Shown one piece after another: positions 22,980-34,371 of a DNA stretch of 64,000 bases. The stretch's first letter is position 1. Every line of letters begins with the position of its first letter. This stretch comes from Fragilariopsis cylindrus CCMP1102. Taxonomy: Eukaryota; Bacillariophyta; Bacillariophyceae; Bacillariales; Bacillariaceae. The notes under the pieces are model-generated. The model worked only from the letters and a program-made list of their open reading frames with translations. It ran no database searches and was not told the DNA's origin. The position numbers and the translations under genes are program-made. The stretch is taken from positions 29,827 to 93,826 of the forward strand of contig FMBT01000061.1 of the NCBI GenBank assembly GCA_900095095.1. Direction: 5' to 3'.

Positions 22980-23132
22980 TGATGATGACGATGAAGAAGA
23001 TGATTTCGATATGTATGAAGAAGATAGTGTCTAAGTCCAAAATGATAAGATTCTAATCAAGCTTTTTCCGATTGAAATTAATATATATATATATATGTAT
23101 AGTCTAGCCTAGTGCTGTATACTTGTGTCTCT

Positions 23133-24680
23133 TTAATGGTGTGTACCCTCCAAACACTTTACCTTCTCCAACAAGTTTGTAATGGTTTTCTGTGCATCTG
23201 TTAGTTCTCTTTCCAGTTCTTGCTTTTTTTCCAAGGCTGTCGTCATAGTCGTCGCCATTTGATTTTGGAGAGTATAAGCCATATATCGATTCTCGTCGTT
23301 CAGCCTTTTGTTCTCATTTCGAAGTGACCGCATCTGCAATGGGGAGTAGGAAACAACATTATCAGACATACGCAAGCTAATGAATTGACAACATTACAAA
23401 ATTATGACTCGAAAGTTAACAAAGATACTTTCGTACTTACCTCTTCAAAAACATTTCGAAAGGGAGAAATTCTTTGTTCGTAATCAGAGAGGCTGACACG
23501 GTCCAAAATTTTATTCTGTCTGCCGAAATATAATCTAGCTGCTCCTGCTTAGACTTTTTCCTTCGTCACAACTCTGGGGGCTCTCTAACAAAGTAAAGGT
23601 CAGGGCTGGCTTGTCTTCAATATATTTGATAAATGACTCCTCGTGTTGTTAGATTTTATTCGATCCAAATCAACTTCTAGATTGACTAAAGGCAAAGAAC
23701 AACAGGAAGATATTCTCCTTCCTTTCCCTCCTTTTATTGAAATAGAGCTACCAATATTATTTGGACAGTCATTAGTTTCATCGAAATCAATATACGATTC
23801 TCTACATCTCTCATCGTATGCTTCATCGTATGTTTCTGTCCATTGCGAGATTTTTTCGACCTCTAAAGAAGAACTATTGGTTTTCTTCTCTATATGAACT
23901 TCCGTAGTTGAACTAGGAAGTCGTCGGCTGTCCAATGTAGGGGGTTTCTTCTGAATGAATTCTGGCGATGAATTGTCCCATCGGTGAAAGCCGTGTTCTA
24001 TTATATCATTGGTAGACTGGAAACCATTATGATCCCCATGACGACATGTATTTGCGTTACTTTGTGAATGCAATGGTGATAGATAGAACTCCATTCTAGG
24101 GTTTAAATTTCCATCCTGAGTATTCAATGCTTGGAAAATGTCTGATCTATCTCGTAAAGGTTTCCGACGAGGCCGTTGAAAGTTGATAAATGATTTTTCT
24201 TTTTTCAACCTATCGTCGGTAAGAAAGGTACCAAATTTTCCTCGATTTTTGCATGGCCCTGTTCCTCAGCTGGATTTCTGAAATTTGGTCATAATATCAA
24301 CTCCTGGGTGTATCTCTTTCCTTTCATCTTCATTCTGCGTAGTTTTTGATAATCCCTTTGAACGAGTCGACATCGCGCCATTATCATTCGGTAAAATAAC
24401 GATGACGACGACGACGACGACGACGACAGAGATGATTGAATCGAACATGTTAGTGGAGAAATTATCGTTCCAGATGGAGAAGAAAATTCGATTATTTGTT
24501 TTGTTCATTTTTGCTACACATGATTGAAGGGGGAGTTGCTATTTCACGTGGCGAAGCAACGTCGTCACTGCACGATAATTCTGATATCGCCGATAGATTT
24601 TCTCGCCTTTTTCTACTCTTCCGTCGATCCATATTAACTATTCCCCTTCCTCTGTTCGTACTGTTTATTTCGGTAGCCAT
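23133..24680 (-). CDS. Coiled-coil protein, multiply frame-broken
   Basis: Start at 24680 (MATEINSTNRGRGIVNM, with a basic RRKSRKRR patch). The reading then moves through Ser/Pro-rich, NPAEEQGHAKIEENL and RPRRKPLRDRSDIFQ segments, a 200-residue hydrophilic region, and ends in a helical C-terminal exon (23133-23341). That exon has strong heptad character: RSLRNENKRLNDENRYM, then KKQELERELTDAQKTI. An intron separates it from the exon ending ISPFRNVFEE. At least four frame changes are needed, most in the one-base-loss direction. The function is not recognised. The domain order (basic disordered then C-terminal coiled coil) suggests a scaffold or cytoskeletal protein, with low confidence. Confidence 0.5.
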
Positions 24681-25033
24681 GATGATAAATAGATATCTAT
24701 GTCGAAGACAAATTTGACCACGAGAGAAGAGCACAACACACACCAACATCAAACATCGACAAACAAAATGGCTGTTGTTCAAAATTCAAAATGTACACGT
24801 TTTCAGGTTTTGTATGTGCATCGGATCAGCGGATTTGGGACTAAATCATGTCCCCTGATCTGAGGGACAAGAAGAAGAAATAGCAAAACATATAGTATCA
24901 ATAAGAGGGTGGGTGGAAGACAAAAAAGTAACATGACTATTATGAAATCAACAGAATCACTCGCAAGGTCCGCCCATTCTTACCAACCAACGATGAAAAC
25001 CAAAACAAACAAATCCTCCATAATTGAAACATA
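24681..25033. other. Intergenic between divergent genes
   Basis: No feature seen. It may contain the missing 5' exon of the OmpA-like gene: an ATG near 24933 starts a short basic peptide ending at a possible GT donor. Confidence 0.35.
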
Positions 25034-25735
25034 TTGCCTCCAGAGCTACTGGTGTCGGTTGCCATGTGGCTGGATGTGAACGGCTATGTAAAGTTTCAAC
25101 ACTCCAACCAACAGATTTGCAAGATTCTGAAGGATGCAGAGACGACCTACATTCGACAGCTGACATTGCAAGAAGATGTCCATACTCTTCCACAACTGTT
25201 TTTATTTCTAGAATTAAAAGGTGCAGGATTTCTGAAAGAAAATCGACTCGGATTTGACTATGCCAGCACCGAAATTGCAATCGATGATGATGAAGACGAA
25301 AATGATGACATGAGTGATGAAAATAGTGTCGAAAGGGCGAGGCGTACGCCAAGCGTCAGAGGTTCTCTACAGCGTGTAAACATGATACGCCGTTGGATGA
25401 CCAAATTCCCGAGCATGACAGTTCGACTAGATTCTCATAGTGGAATCATCGCCCCGTCTGAAATCGCCGAAGCCTTCTCGAGAACACGAGGAATGGCGGT
25501 CCGCTCTGCGCTACAAAGTGGTTTGGATGAAAATAAACGGAGCGAAATTGATATTCGTGACCGCATCAGTGTACATCCCTGGGGCCGACGTGTGGCACTC
25601 TTAGTGGCTGCCGAACCGAGTCATCCTTTTCGAGACTTGGCCAGGTGTGGGAAGGGATGGGTCCAAATTTGTGTAGAACTGGACGGTATGCACGTGCCCC
25701 CTGATCCTTTCTTTGACAGTGATTTGAATGTATGA
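25034..25735 (+). CDS. F-box-like plus OmpA-like domain protein, 5' end unresolved
   Basis: About 233 residues. The N-terminus (LPPELLVSVAMWLDV) resembles an F-box helix. The C-terminal half contains MTVRLDSHSGIIAPSEIAE followed by FSRTRGMAVRSAL and WGRRVALLVAA. The spacing of [LV].SH.G....N/I..FS..RG..V...L matches the peptidoglycan-associated OmpA-like fold. In a eukaryote this fold cannot be holding peptidoglycan, so its ligand is unknown. The ORF opens without an ATG; the true start must be upstream, through an unresolved intron or lost base. An acidic linker (DDDEDENDDMSDEN) separates the two parts. Confidence 0.6.
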   Translation: MPPELLVSVAMWLDVNGYVKFQHSNQQICKILKDAETTYIRQLTLQEDVHTLPQLFLFLELKGAGFLKENRLGFDYASTEIAIDDDEDENDDMSDENSVERARRTPSVRGSLQRVNMIRRWMTKFPSMTVRLDSHSGIIAPSEIAEAFSRTRGMAVRSALQSGLDENKRSEIDIRDRISVHPWGRRVALLVAAEPSHPFRDLARCGKGWVQICVELDGMHVPPDPFFDSDLNV

Positions 25736-26107
25736 CTAATGGAATCTTGATTCGAAGACAGTGAGACAAATTCAATACGTGAGACGTGAGATTGTCATTT
25801 CTCTTTCAACAGTTCAACAAGTTCATCCTTTCAGCCTGCCCAGTGTATGAACTATATAGATTAAAAAAATACGTTTGTTTCATCAATGATGAGTTTTAAT
25901 TTAATTATAATCTAATAATTTTGAAATTACAGTTGTGTACATCTACATTTTTTGTTACTCTCTTAGAGCGTTCTTCACATTTATATACTTGTATAAAAAT
26001 TTGTCTTGCTGGTGTCATTACATACAATCACAATTGTATGCAATATAGTGACGATATTACTATTACAACATCGAACCAATCAATTAAGATGGATCATGAA
26101 ATATTGT
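25736..26107. other. Intergenic between convergent genes
   Basis: AT-rich 3' flanks of two convergent genes. Nothing else is seen. Confidence 0.5.
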
Positions 26108-27319
26108 TTAATCGGAAAGGTTGATGGATGCTCGGTCAAGCTTGGTCTTTAAGTAGTAAACGTATGCAGCCAAGAGTACGAATGCAACAACGAAGATACC
26201 AATAAAGATAGAGGAAGTCTTATTAGCCTTTGATCCAACTTGAGTGATGATACCATCTTTACGGACGACCTTGATTCCGGAAATATAATTACATGCGTTG
26301 TTGTTAGCTTCGTATAAGTATCCGGAATCTTCAAGGCCTTGTTCGCATTTTCCTGCAGCTTGGTAGATTTCTTCACACATTTCAATGACTTGATCTTCAT
26401 CTTCGTTGTCATTTCCATCTTCGTTGTACTCTTCAGGTTCTTTGCATGAGATACAGTCCATGGAGATAAGACTTGTTTCGGCATAAGGGAGTGCTTGTCC
26501 TGCGGACAAGTAGCTGTAGGCTTCTGCACCACCTTCCTCGTCGGCGAAACTTGAGCATGTATCATCCGTGAAAAGACCTAAGTAGATAGCTCCTCCTTGT
26601 TCGGCACAGTATGGTCCAATGAAGTATTCCATTTCTCCATCGTCATCGGCAAGACGACGACGATCACCGTTGTTGAATTCGGCCTGTTGACATTCAACGT
26701 AGTCAGCAAGGTCGAATTCGTCTTCTTCCTCTTCGTCATCATTGTATGGGTTTTTGGCATCACAAGTGTCCTCGATACCATGTTCGACGTAACATTCCCA
26801 TTCACAGATTTCTTCATCGAAGTCATCACCCTTGTCATCACCATCCTCACAGTCACAAAGGACTTGTGCGGTGTACTCACAACGGTATTCGTTGTAGTTT
26901 TCTAATGCTGTGTAGTACGATTCAAGAAATGTGTTCATGTCGATGATGTAATCACCGTAGGTAGAATCACATCCACCGGCCTTATCAGTACTGCATGAGT
27001 TGGCTGGACACAGACGGAATCGAATCAAACGCTTTGTTTCGATACGGACATCTTCTTCACCGTCCGCCTCCTCATTCCATTGACTAACATGGTGACATCC
27101 TTGGAACTTGATTGAGAAGTTCGATACCCATGAGAAGTCGATTTCTTCATCTTCCTCTAAGGCACGGGTTGCCTTACTGATAAGGCTTAATCCCAAAGGT
27201 GAACCAGCATTGATGTTATCAAGACTTGGTTTCTTCATGGCTTTACTCTTGGGTACTCCAAAAATAGGAAGGGTGGCCGATGCTACACCGAATGTGAGGA
27301 AATTTAACAGAAGTTTCAT
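26108..27319 (-). CDS. Acidic Cys-rich type I membrane protein, paralogue A
   Basis: An uninterrupted 403-residue ORF. It has a signal peptide (MKLLLNFLTFGVASA), a long acidic ectodomain with about 20 cysteines, a membrane helix near 372-392 (SSIFIGIFVVAFVLLAAYVYYL) and a short basic tail. Shared landmarks with paralogue B are FRLCP, GDYIID, an ECQ motif, GPYCAEQGG, DCISC and EMCEEIYQAAGKCE. Two RXL motifs followed by acid are visible: RALEEDEE (near 52) and RRRLADDDGE (near 219). In diatom biosilica proteins RXL is a known proteolytic processing motif. A role at the cell surface or silica deposition vesicle is therefore plausible but not shown. Codon use leans to C-ending codons, as in abundant proteins. 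Confidence 0.82.
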   Translation of the reverse strand: MKLLLNFLTFGVASATLPIFGVPKSKAMKKPSLDNINAGSPLGLSLISKATRALEEDEEIDFSWVSNFSIKFQGCHHVSQWNEEADGEEDVRIETKRLIRFRLCPANSCSTDKAGGCDSTYGDYIIDMNTFLESYYTALENYNEYRCEYTAQVLCDCEDGDDKGDDFDEEICEWECYVEHGIEDTCDAKNPYNDDEEEEDEFDLADYVECQQAEFNNGDRRRLADDDGEMEYFIGPYCAEQGGAIYLGLFTDDTCSSFADEEGGAEAYSYLSAGQALPYAETSLISMDCISCKEPEEYNEDGNDNEDEDQVIEMCEEIYQAAGKCEQGLEDSGYLYEANNNACNYISGIKVVRKDGIITQVGSKANKTSSIFIGIFVVAFVLLAAYVYYLKTKLDRASINLSD

Positions 27320-28736
27320 TTTTTTGTTTTTTTTTAAATTAATCTATGAAATAGTAGTAAATGTTCGGATTTTTTTTGATGACAAAGAAAAAGTAAACGA
27401 AAATGTTAGAAAACTATTTTGAACGTAAATGAGAAAAATTGATAATATATAATTTGATCGAGAGCTCGAAGAAACAGCCCGATGAAGCTCCGTATTTTAA
27501 ATCAAATATAATATATTCCTCGACGTTGTTGCGTATGGTTCTAATTCGTCAGTAAATACTACTACATGTGCTAGTACTATCGGTATTAGCTATTTCGCTA
27601 TAATAAAAAGACCAGGAAATATACATAGTCACAAAAAGCATTCCCATTTTTTGAGAAGGACTCGCCACACTCCCATCTCGGCATGTAGACGTATGTATCA
27701 TTGCTTGCTTACCTTTTTCTTCTCCTTCTTCTTCTTCTTAAGATGTGTAGTCGGTCACTTTATATTTTAACAAAAAAAATACTCTTGTTGTTGTTAGTTT
27801 GTGGTAATACTGTAGCGAAGATGCGATCAAATAGAGGAGTAGAGAATTAACCACTAATTTTTCCGTCTCATTAAATTGAAATATTTCGATCCGTTACTCG
27901 ACAGGTACATCATTGGAGTTTATTGGAGCGAGTCGTTGAGCGTTCAACGTTTTGAGTATCGCATATCCGGCCACCTTATAATCGCCATAGAAGAAATTTT
28001 GCACGTGTCAAGATTATATCGCTGCACGAATTGGATTTGTTTTTCGCGTGGTATCGCTAGTTTTGCAGTTTTATATAAATATCACCTGTATATGTTAATG
28101 TTCAGTTAAGTAAATGCGTTCCATTCCGAGCCTCGCAAAAAGAGATACACGTTGTGAGGAGTGCTCGTGCAATATGAGAATTCTATTTTACAACTCTCTC
28201 GATCAAAACACCTTTCTCTCCATCAAACGTTCCACAATAAAAAATATACAATTACAACTAAGTTTCAATCTTTATTGTACACGTAGTATTAGAACAAAGA
28301 CTAAGGTGAGTTAGGAAAAATGATAGCATCCCATGATGTACTTGTATTGGAAATGGTCATGACAAACTATCTTCTGTAGATTAAAATGAAAGTAGTACGA
28401 ACGGCTATATTAAGAGCCAAAGACAATTAGAGCCGTTGAGACAGTAATAAAGAAAGACCCGCACCTTCAAAAATCGAACGCGATGTTAGTTCGACTTTAC
28501 TTAGATTTGTGTTGTGTCAAAGAAAGTCAACGTTACTACCATACTGTGTTGTTCAAGTCTTTACCTACATTGTTATGTTGATATTTACCTTTTATACTTA
28601 AAACTCACAAGCTGCGTTTACTACCCCATCACTCATCTCAACTCTACTCATTATTTATTTTTAATCGATAATTTTCGGGGAATCGTAGTTTTCATTTAGC
28701 ACAAAAAAAATTCAAAAAACAATCTATATCATCAAT
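27320..28736. other. Shared divergent promoter region of the Cys-rich pair
   Basis: The 1.4 kb between the two head-to-head paralogues. No supported ORF. T-rich stretches and short TTC and TTG runs are present, but no conserved motif could be identified by eye. Confidence 0.5.
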
Positions 28737-30035
28737 ATGAAATTTACTCTCGCACTTGCAGCTCTTTCTGCTGCCGTCGTTTCGGCTAATCCATTTGCTC
28801 CACCAAAGAGCTCCAACAACGCTAAGAGCGCGTACATGTCCAAATTGATGACTAACGCACGTCCTACATCCAATTCTCAATTAGGTCGCTCTCGTCGTCG
28901 TCTTGCCGACGATGATGGTGAAGAATATGAAGTGGATATCTCAGGATATTCACTCAAATTTGAACAATGTCAATTTGTGAAGGCATACGATGATGAACTT
29001 GCCGAAGATGAAGATTCAACGACCGTCCTTGCCACAAAGAGATTCGTTATCTTCCGTTTGTGCCCAACCGGTATGTGTGATTCTTGCACATATGACTTTG
29101 GTGAATACATCGTCGACCTTGAAGAATACTTGGAGGCAACCGTGGAATACCAACAAGAAATTCAAGAGAATATGTGTAATGCATGCGAAGAATGTGGAAA
29201 CTATGAAGAAAACGAAGAAAATGATCAAGATCAAGACGAAGATGAAAGACGTCGTGCTATTGCCATCCGTAAACTTCAAAACTACGATGTCGACTGTGAT
29301 TCGTGTTACGATGAATGTATGAAGATCGAAAACATGGAAGACAATGGATACGTGGATGCTACTGAATTCCTTGAATGTCAAATGATCTACGATCCTGAAG
29401 ATGATGGTAAGACCGCACTGTATGCTGGTCCTATGTGTGCAAGCAGTGGATCCAAGATCAAGATCGGTGTCTTCTACGATGAAGATTGTAACGTACCTGA
29501 TACCGACAAGGACGTCGATGATTACCTCATGGATGGAGATGGTGTCAGCATGAAACTTTCCCATGCTCTTTTGAAGACCGTGTACTCCACCGACTGTGTT
29601 TCTTGCTTACAAGTCGATGAAGAAGAAGAACAGAATGACGATAACGCCGATGAAGATGCCGAAGAAGAAGAACCTGAAGTTCTTGAAATGTGCGAACAAC
29701 TTTACGAAGCTGCCGCCAAGTGTGAAAAGACCAACGGATTTGATAATGGATATGCTGCCTATAACGGATATGCCAACCAACTCGCACAAGAGAGTGTTGT
29801 CTGTGGCTTCGTTGAATCATTAAAGGCTGGAAGTTATGATGAATCTGGAGAAATCGTCGTCAACGGTGCCAATTCCTCAATCGGTGGATTAGCCGCAACT
29901 ACTGGAGGACAAAAGTTTGCCCTTACCTTCTTCGTCTTTGGAACTGTCGGACTTGCTGGATATGCTGCCATGCTTCATTCGAAACTCACAAAGGGATCAT
30001 CAGGTCTTTCTGAATCCAATGGTGCCATGGCATAA
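28737..30035 (+). CDS. Acidic Cys-rich type I membrane protein, paralogue B
   Basis: An uninterrupted 432-residue ORF. Signal peptide MKFTLALAALSAAVVSA, acidic ectodomain with about 20 cysteines, membrane helix near 392-414 (FALTFFVFGTVGLAGYAAML), short tail. It aligns through much of its length with paralogue A (FRLCP, GEYIVD, LECQM, GPMCASSG, DCVSC, EMCEQLYEAAAKCE). RXL sites: RRRLADDDGE near residue 54 and RKLQNYDVD near 180. The ten residues RRRLADDDGE are identical in both paralogues yet sit in the N-terminal part here and mid-protein in A. Codon use is strongly biased to C-ending codons. A shed or processed cell-surface protein is the best inference. Confidence 0.82.
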   Translation: MKFTLALAALSAAVVSANPFAPPKSSNNAKSAYMSKLMTNARPTSNSQLGRSRRRLADDDGEEYEVDISGYSLKFEQCQFVKAYDDELAEDEDSTTVLATKRFVIFRLCPTGMCDSCTYDFGEYIVDLEEYLEATVEYQQEIQENMCNACEECGNYEENEENDQDQDEDERRRAIAIRKLQNYDVDCDSCYDECMKIENMEDNGYVDATEFLECQMIYDPEDDGKTALYAGPMCASSGSKIKIGVFYDEDCNVPDTDKDVDDYLMDGDGVSMKLSHALLKTVYSTDCVSCLQVDEEEEQNDDNADEDAEEEEPEVLEMCEQLYEAAAKCEKTNGFDNGYAAYNGYANQLAQESVVCGFVESLKAGSYDESGEIVVNGANSSIGGLAATTGGQKFALTFFVFGTVGLAGYAAMLHSKLTKGSSGLSESNGAMA

Positions 30036-31879
30036 ATTATTAACATGGTTTTTTAATAAATCAATACAATACAAATACGACGGGCATTATTCTGTCAAGA
30101 AGTTGAAAGATTGACGAACAACTGCAACAACAAAAACAAACATGTACCATTTTTATCTCCTCCCATTGTGGGTCTAGTGTAACAGTGAAAAAAAACTTAG
30201 ATAAATGCAAATTATATATTACAATAACTATTTGTATTATATTGATCTTTTGCTTACCTGCATATATATATAAATTATTGTTTAATTAAAGTACTGCCTC
30301 TTTGCTCCTCACATCACAACCTTAGAAGGCTTGAGTCAAGTAGACCGCTGTCTACACTATACACTGTATTGATTAAAGACTGTCTCTTAAGCCGGACCCA
30401 ATCCTAAGAAGGTTGTATAGTATCAATGCAATACAAACAATACATAGCATGGCTAAAAATAACTCCACCACTTAGCAGTTTAATGCTTACCTGCAAGTAT
30501 AGAGTAATAGTCAACAAGTAGATTCAATAGTGCCTTTTACTTCAAGACACATATAGCTTTGGGACTAGATTGCGAGTACTAGAGCTAGTAGAGGCAAATT
30601 ATTCTCAACACAAATCAATTGAGACGCTGTTGCAAACCACTAACAAACAATGCAAGACAATGCGTACACAGGCTGTCCTGCTGGTTAGTTGTCATAATAG
30701 TCCTGTTCCTTTTTTGTCTTCTACCCTCGGTACAATATTATATAGTACTGATAGAGGCAGCAACTAATTACTACTAGAAAATGTGACTAGTATGTGACTT
30801 TTGGTCTGTAGTTGCAGTAAGAGATGGATGGTGGGGTAAAGCTGATGGCCCAGGATGTGGATGCCACTCACTCAAACAAAAACAAAGAAGGGGGGGGGGG
30901 GGTCCCATTGGAAACATTACCCCAATGATACCAAATTCAGCTTCTTTACCTTTTACATTTTAGCTGGTATTGATGAAGAGCACCTCTATGATTTTGTTTT
31001 ACAGATATAACTGATGTCCGGTACCTTCATAATAGAAAACCATAGTCCCCCATAGCGATTTTCATTCATTCTGGAGATTTGTAGTAGTAAGTAGTTAGTT
31101 AGAGATAGATAGTGTTTCTCATTGGATTGTTTGGGGTGTGTTCAGTGATGTGGCAGATATGAGATGAGGTGCTACATCATATTTTTGGTTCTTTCTTCTT
31201 TATCTTACTATTATTATTAAGGAAACTATGAGAGTTAGAAGCAACAATGTAGTACACAAGTGTATTGATAGCAAATGAAAAGTGGATAGTGATTCCACTA
31301 TCAGCACAATATTGTATATATAACAATAGACAGCCAATACTGGCAAGTTCCGAGCAGATATTACACCTGAAAAGTAATGGATATCTGAAGTAGAGGTAGA
31401 CAAGTTGAATTAAGTTCTACAAAGCTGCTACAGTACACTATGTAAGCTATAGTACTACAGTAGACCAACCTAACACAGCAGTACTGTGTTGTTAATACAT
31501 TTTGTAGCTACGTGTCGGTCTGTCCTTTGATCAAAGAAGATCTAGCTCAAGTTAGCCGTGTTCTCAAAAAAAATAGTATCCTGTCTCAATTTCTCCGTTA
31601 TGGGACTTTTGCGTTATGTAAAAACTGATTCTCTGCTGTACCGCCTGAAGAAGCAATCAGTAGCTGAAATAGCGTTACGTGGTCAGCCAAATCAATAATA
31701 GCTATTACAGCATACAAGAACATTGTATTTGTATTTGAACTCTCCTGTTAATAGTAGGGCGTACTTGTATTACCGGGTACCCATTTTGTTATTTTGTACA
31801 GCCTTCGTCGCTCCATTCGATTCGGTGTCAGCCAGCATAATTCAAACAAAACAATCGAAACAAATATTACAATTGTAGT
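30036..31879. other. Long intergenic region, no gene seen
   Basis: 1.8 kb without any plausible ORF. It contains a run of 13 G at 30890-30902 and several short repeated words, but no terminal repeats or transposase remnant. Confidence 0.5.
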
Positions 31880-34371
31880 ATGATGAATGAGGTCGATAAT
31901 ACCAATATGGAAACAATGGAAGTGACAATGGACAGGGTACGAAGGCTAGCGAAGATGGCGATTCATCATTGGGCATTTCGTCGGAAAATGTCGTCGCAGG
32001 AACGCAACGATCAGCTGAGACTCTCTTGGACTCAACAAATGAGAATCTCGATTGGGTTTTGACTAATTATGACCAAAAGAATACTGAACCACAGTCACTC
32101 GAACAAGAGCTTGGTCGTCTACAGGCTCTTCGGTCCTACCTACTTTTAGACAGCGAAAGAGAAGAACAATTTGAGCGCTTAACTGCGCTTGCCAGTCGAG
32201 TAATGGATGTACCAATTTGTCTGGTTAGTTTAGTCGATCTTGGTAGACAGTGGTTCATGTCCAATCGTGGTTTAGGTGATGTGAGGGAAACACCCAGAAG
32301 TTCCGCCTTTTGTAGTCACGCCATATTAAAAAAAATGAACTTCTTATAATCAAGGACGCCCAACTTGATCCTAGATTTAATAATAATCCCTTGGTAACAG
32401 GACCACCCTTTATCCGATTTTATGCAGGTGCACCTCTCGAAACACCCGAGGGATATAAAGTCGGTACATTCTGTATAATTGATACGAAGCCTTGGCCACA
32501 GGGATTGGACTTAGATGGCAAACAAAACCTACGAGAATTTGCAGGTTTGGCAGTAGAAGTGATGATCTCACGGAGGAAAAGACGAGAACGCGACGATGAA
32601 AAGAATTCCCAATTAATTGCCTGTGCCGCTCATGATCTACTTACACCCCTATCGGGAATTGAATTAAGTTTACATCTACTCAAGGAAGACGAGGATTTTC
32701 AATCCAAGATGGCCCAGCATCATAAGGGTAAAATGAGGAAGGTAGAAACTTGTTCTGATATTATTCAAGATATTGTGAAAGTGTCCGTACAACTTACGCG
32801 GAAACAAAAAGTTCATTTGAACAATCCCTAATGAAAGCAAAGCTGCAGCGTGTCAATATAGATATCCTTGTTGATAGGTTGTATACAGCAATCGAACCAG
32901 TTAAAAAGGATGTATCGATTACTATTTCCGTAGATGAAAATGTCCCGAAAGAAATTATTTCTGATCCATCGAAATTGTTCCGGGGCGCTATGAACTATCT
33001 TGTGATTGCATGTAAACGTACCAAGAAAGGTCTAATAGCTTTAAGATTTTTAATGAAAAAGGCCGACTCATCAGATGCTGATGCGGGCGGCGGCGGGAAA
33101 TCTGTACTGTTTGTGACGTGTGAAGATACCGCTCCTGCTGTAGAATTGGATAAGTATGAACATTTGTTCAAACCTTCGTCAAAAGAAGTGAACCTATTTC
33201 CAGAGACTGGTGATACAGATGATGATACTACACAGGTTAGTGCGGATCTATGTCTGTTCTCTGTGGCTTGTGAGATGAATGTAATTGGAGGAGAGTATGG
33301 CTTTCGACCACGAAATGAAGGCGACAAGGGCTGTGACGCTTACGACAAGGAGATTGGAAATATGACAGGCTCAGTCTTCTGGTTTTGTATCCCGTGTATG
33401 GAGTTGGAAGATGATCCTGATGCTCTATCTGAGGAGGACGAAAAAGATGCTACAATGCAATCCTCGATAGCTCGAAAGGATGATCCAAAGATCGACCAAC
33501 AAGATTCAGAAGAGATTTCTACTACGGATGATTCAAACTTAGAAAGAAGCGTGCACTAATTATTGAAGACTCGGCCGTAATTCGAAATATGCTGGGCAAG
33601 AACCTTGAAAAACTTGGCTTCGAGGTATCCGAGGCGGAGAACGGAATGCAAGGCTTGGAAAAATTAAAGAGTTGTCTATTCGACGTGACTTTGGTCGACT
33701 TCTTAATGCCAATTATGGACGGTTTGGATTGTATGCAACAATATAGGGACTGGGAGAAGTATCACAGACCATGGATGAAACAGCGACTTGTTGGAATATC
33801 GGCGCATGCAACCCAAGAAGACGTTGAAAAGGGATTGAAAATTGGAATGGATGACTATAGAGCAAAGCCAATAACCTTTAAGGTACTTTCTGGTATAATT
33901 GAATGTGACGAGCAAATGAATATGAGCCGCCGTTTAGATGAGATTGAAAGAAGGGACGATTTGATAAAGAATGCTGAGAATGGTGGTAATGATGATGGAA
34001 CGAAGAGAAAACCCAAGGTAGCCCATGTCATCGATGGTCGTGCCTGCACTTTACTCATTATTTCACCAAAGAGTGAAGAAGAGCACACGAAACTGATGCA
34101 AAAAGTTGTGAAGAATTCGGGATGGCAGACCACAACAGCGTCAACTGAAGGTGAAGCTTTAGTATGGTTGAAGATGAGAACATGGGACCTTGTACTTGTG
34201 GATGAAACGTTCGCTCCTTTGGTGTGTGACTTCAGGGAATGGGAATCCAAAAAGCGACAAAATCTTCAGGAACGAATGACGTTAATGGTCGAAAATATAG
34301 AAGAAATTAGGGTTGCGCATGATGGGCCACCGAAACATCTGATGCACTGGCTAGCAAGCCGATGGGCGTAA
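31880..34371 (+). CDS. GAF-HisKA-receiver hybrid signalling protein, frame broken four times
   Basis: Five ORF segments in frames 2, 1, 0, 2, 1 in order, i.e. one base lost at each join. Two joins are easy to see: eight A instead of nine near 32328-32335 (restoring LKKNELLIIKDAQLDPRF) and CATTTGAAC near 32815 (restoring EQSLMKAKLQRV). Domains: GAF (ERLTALASRVMDVPICLVSL to VGTFCIIDTKPWPQG); HisKA with phospho-acceptor CAAHDLLTPLSGIE; an ATPase region with weak N-box (MNYLVIACKRT) and no DTGPG glycines (CEDTAPAVE); receiver RALIIEDSAVIRNM with the Asp in TLVDFLMPIMDG and Lys in AKP; then a second receiver-like segment (LVLVDETFAP). A cytosolic sensor without membrane helices. Confidence 0.85.

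Noticed and set aside
24250-24300. An in-frame TGA inside the coiled-coil gene, as a possible selenocysteine or readthrough
   Set aside because: Another frame reads naturally through the spot (NPAEEQGHAKIEENL), so a lost base explains it better.
30036-31879. A possible transposable element in the long empty region
   Set aside because: No ORF, terminal repeat or target-site duplication could be seen; the only notable item is a G run.
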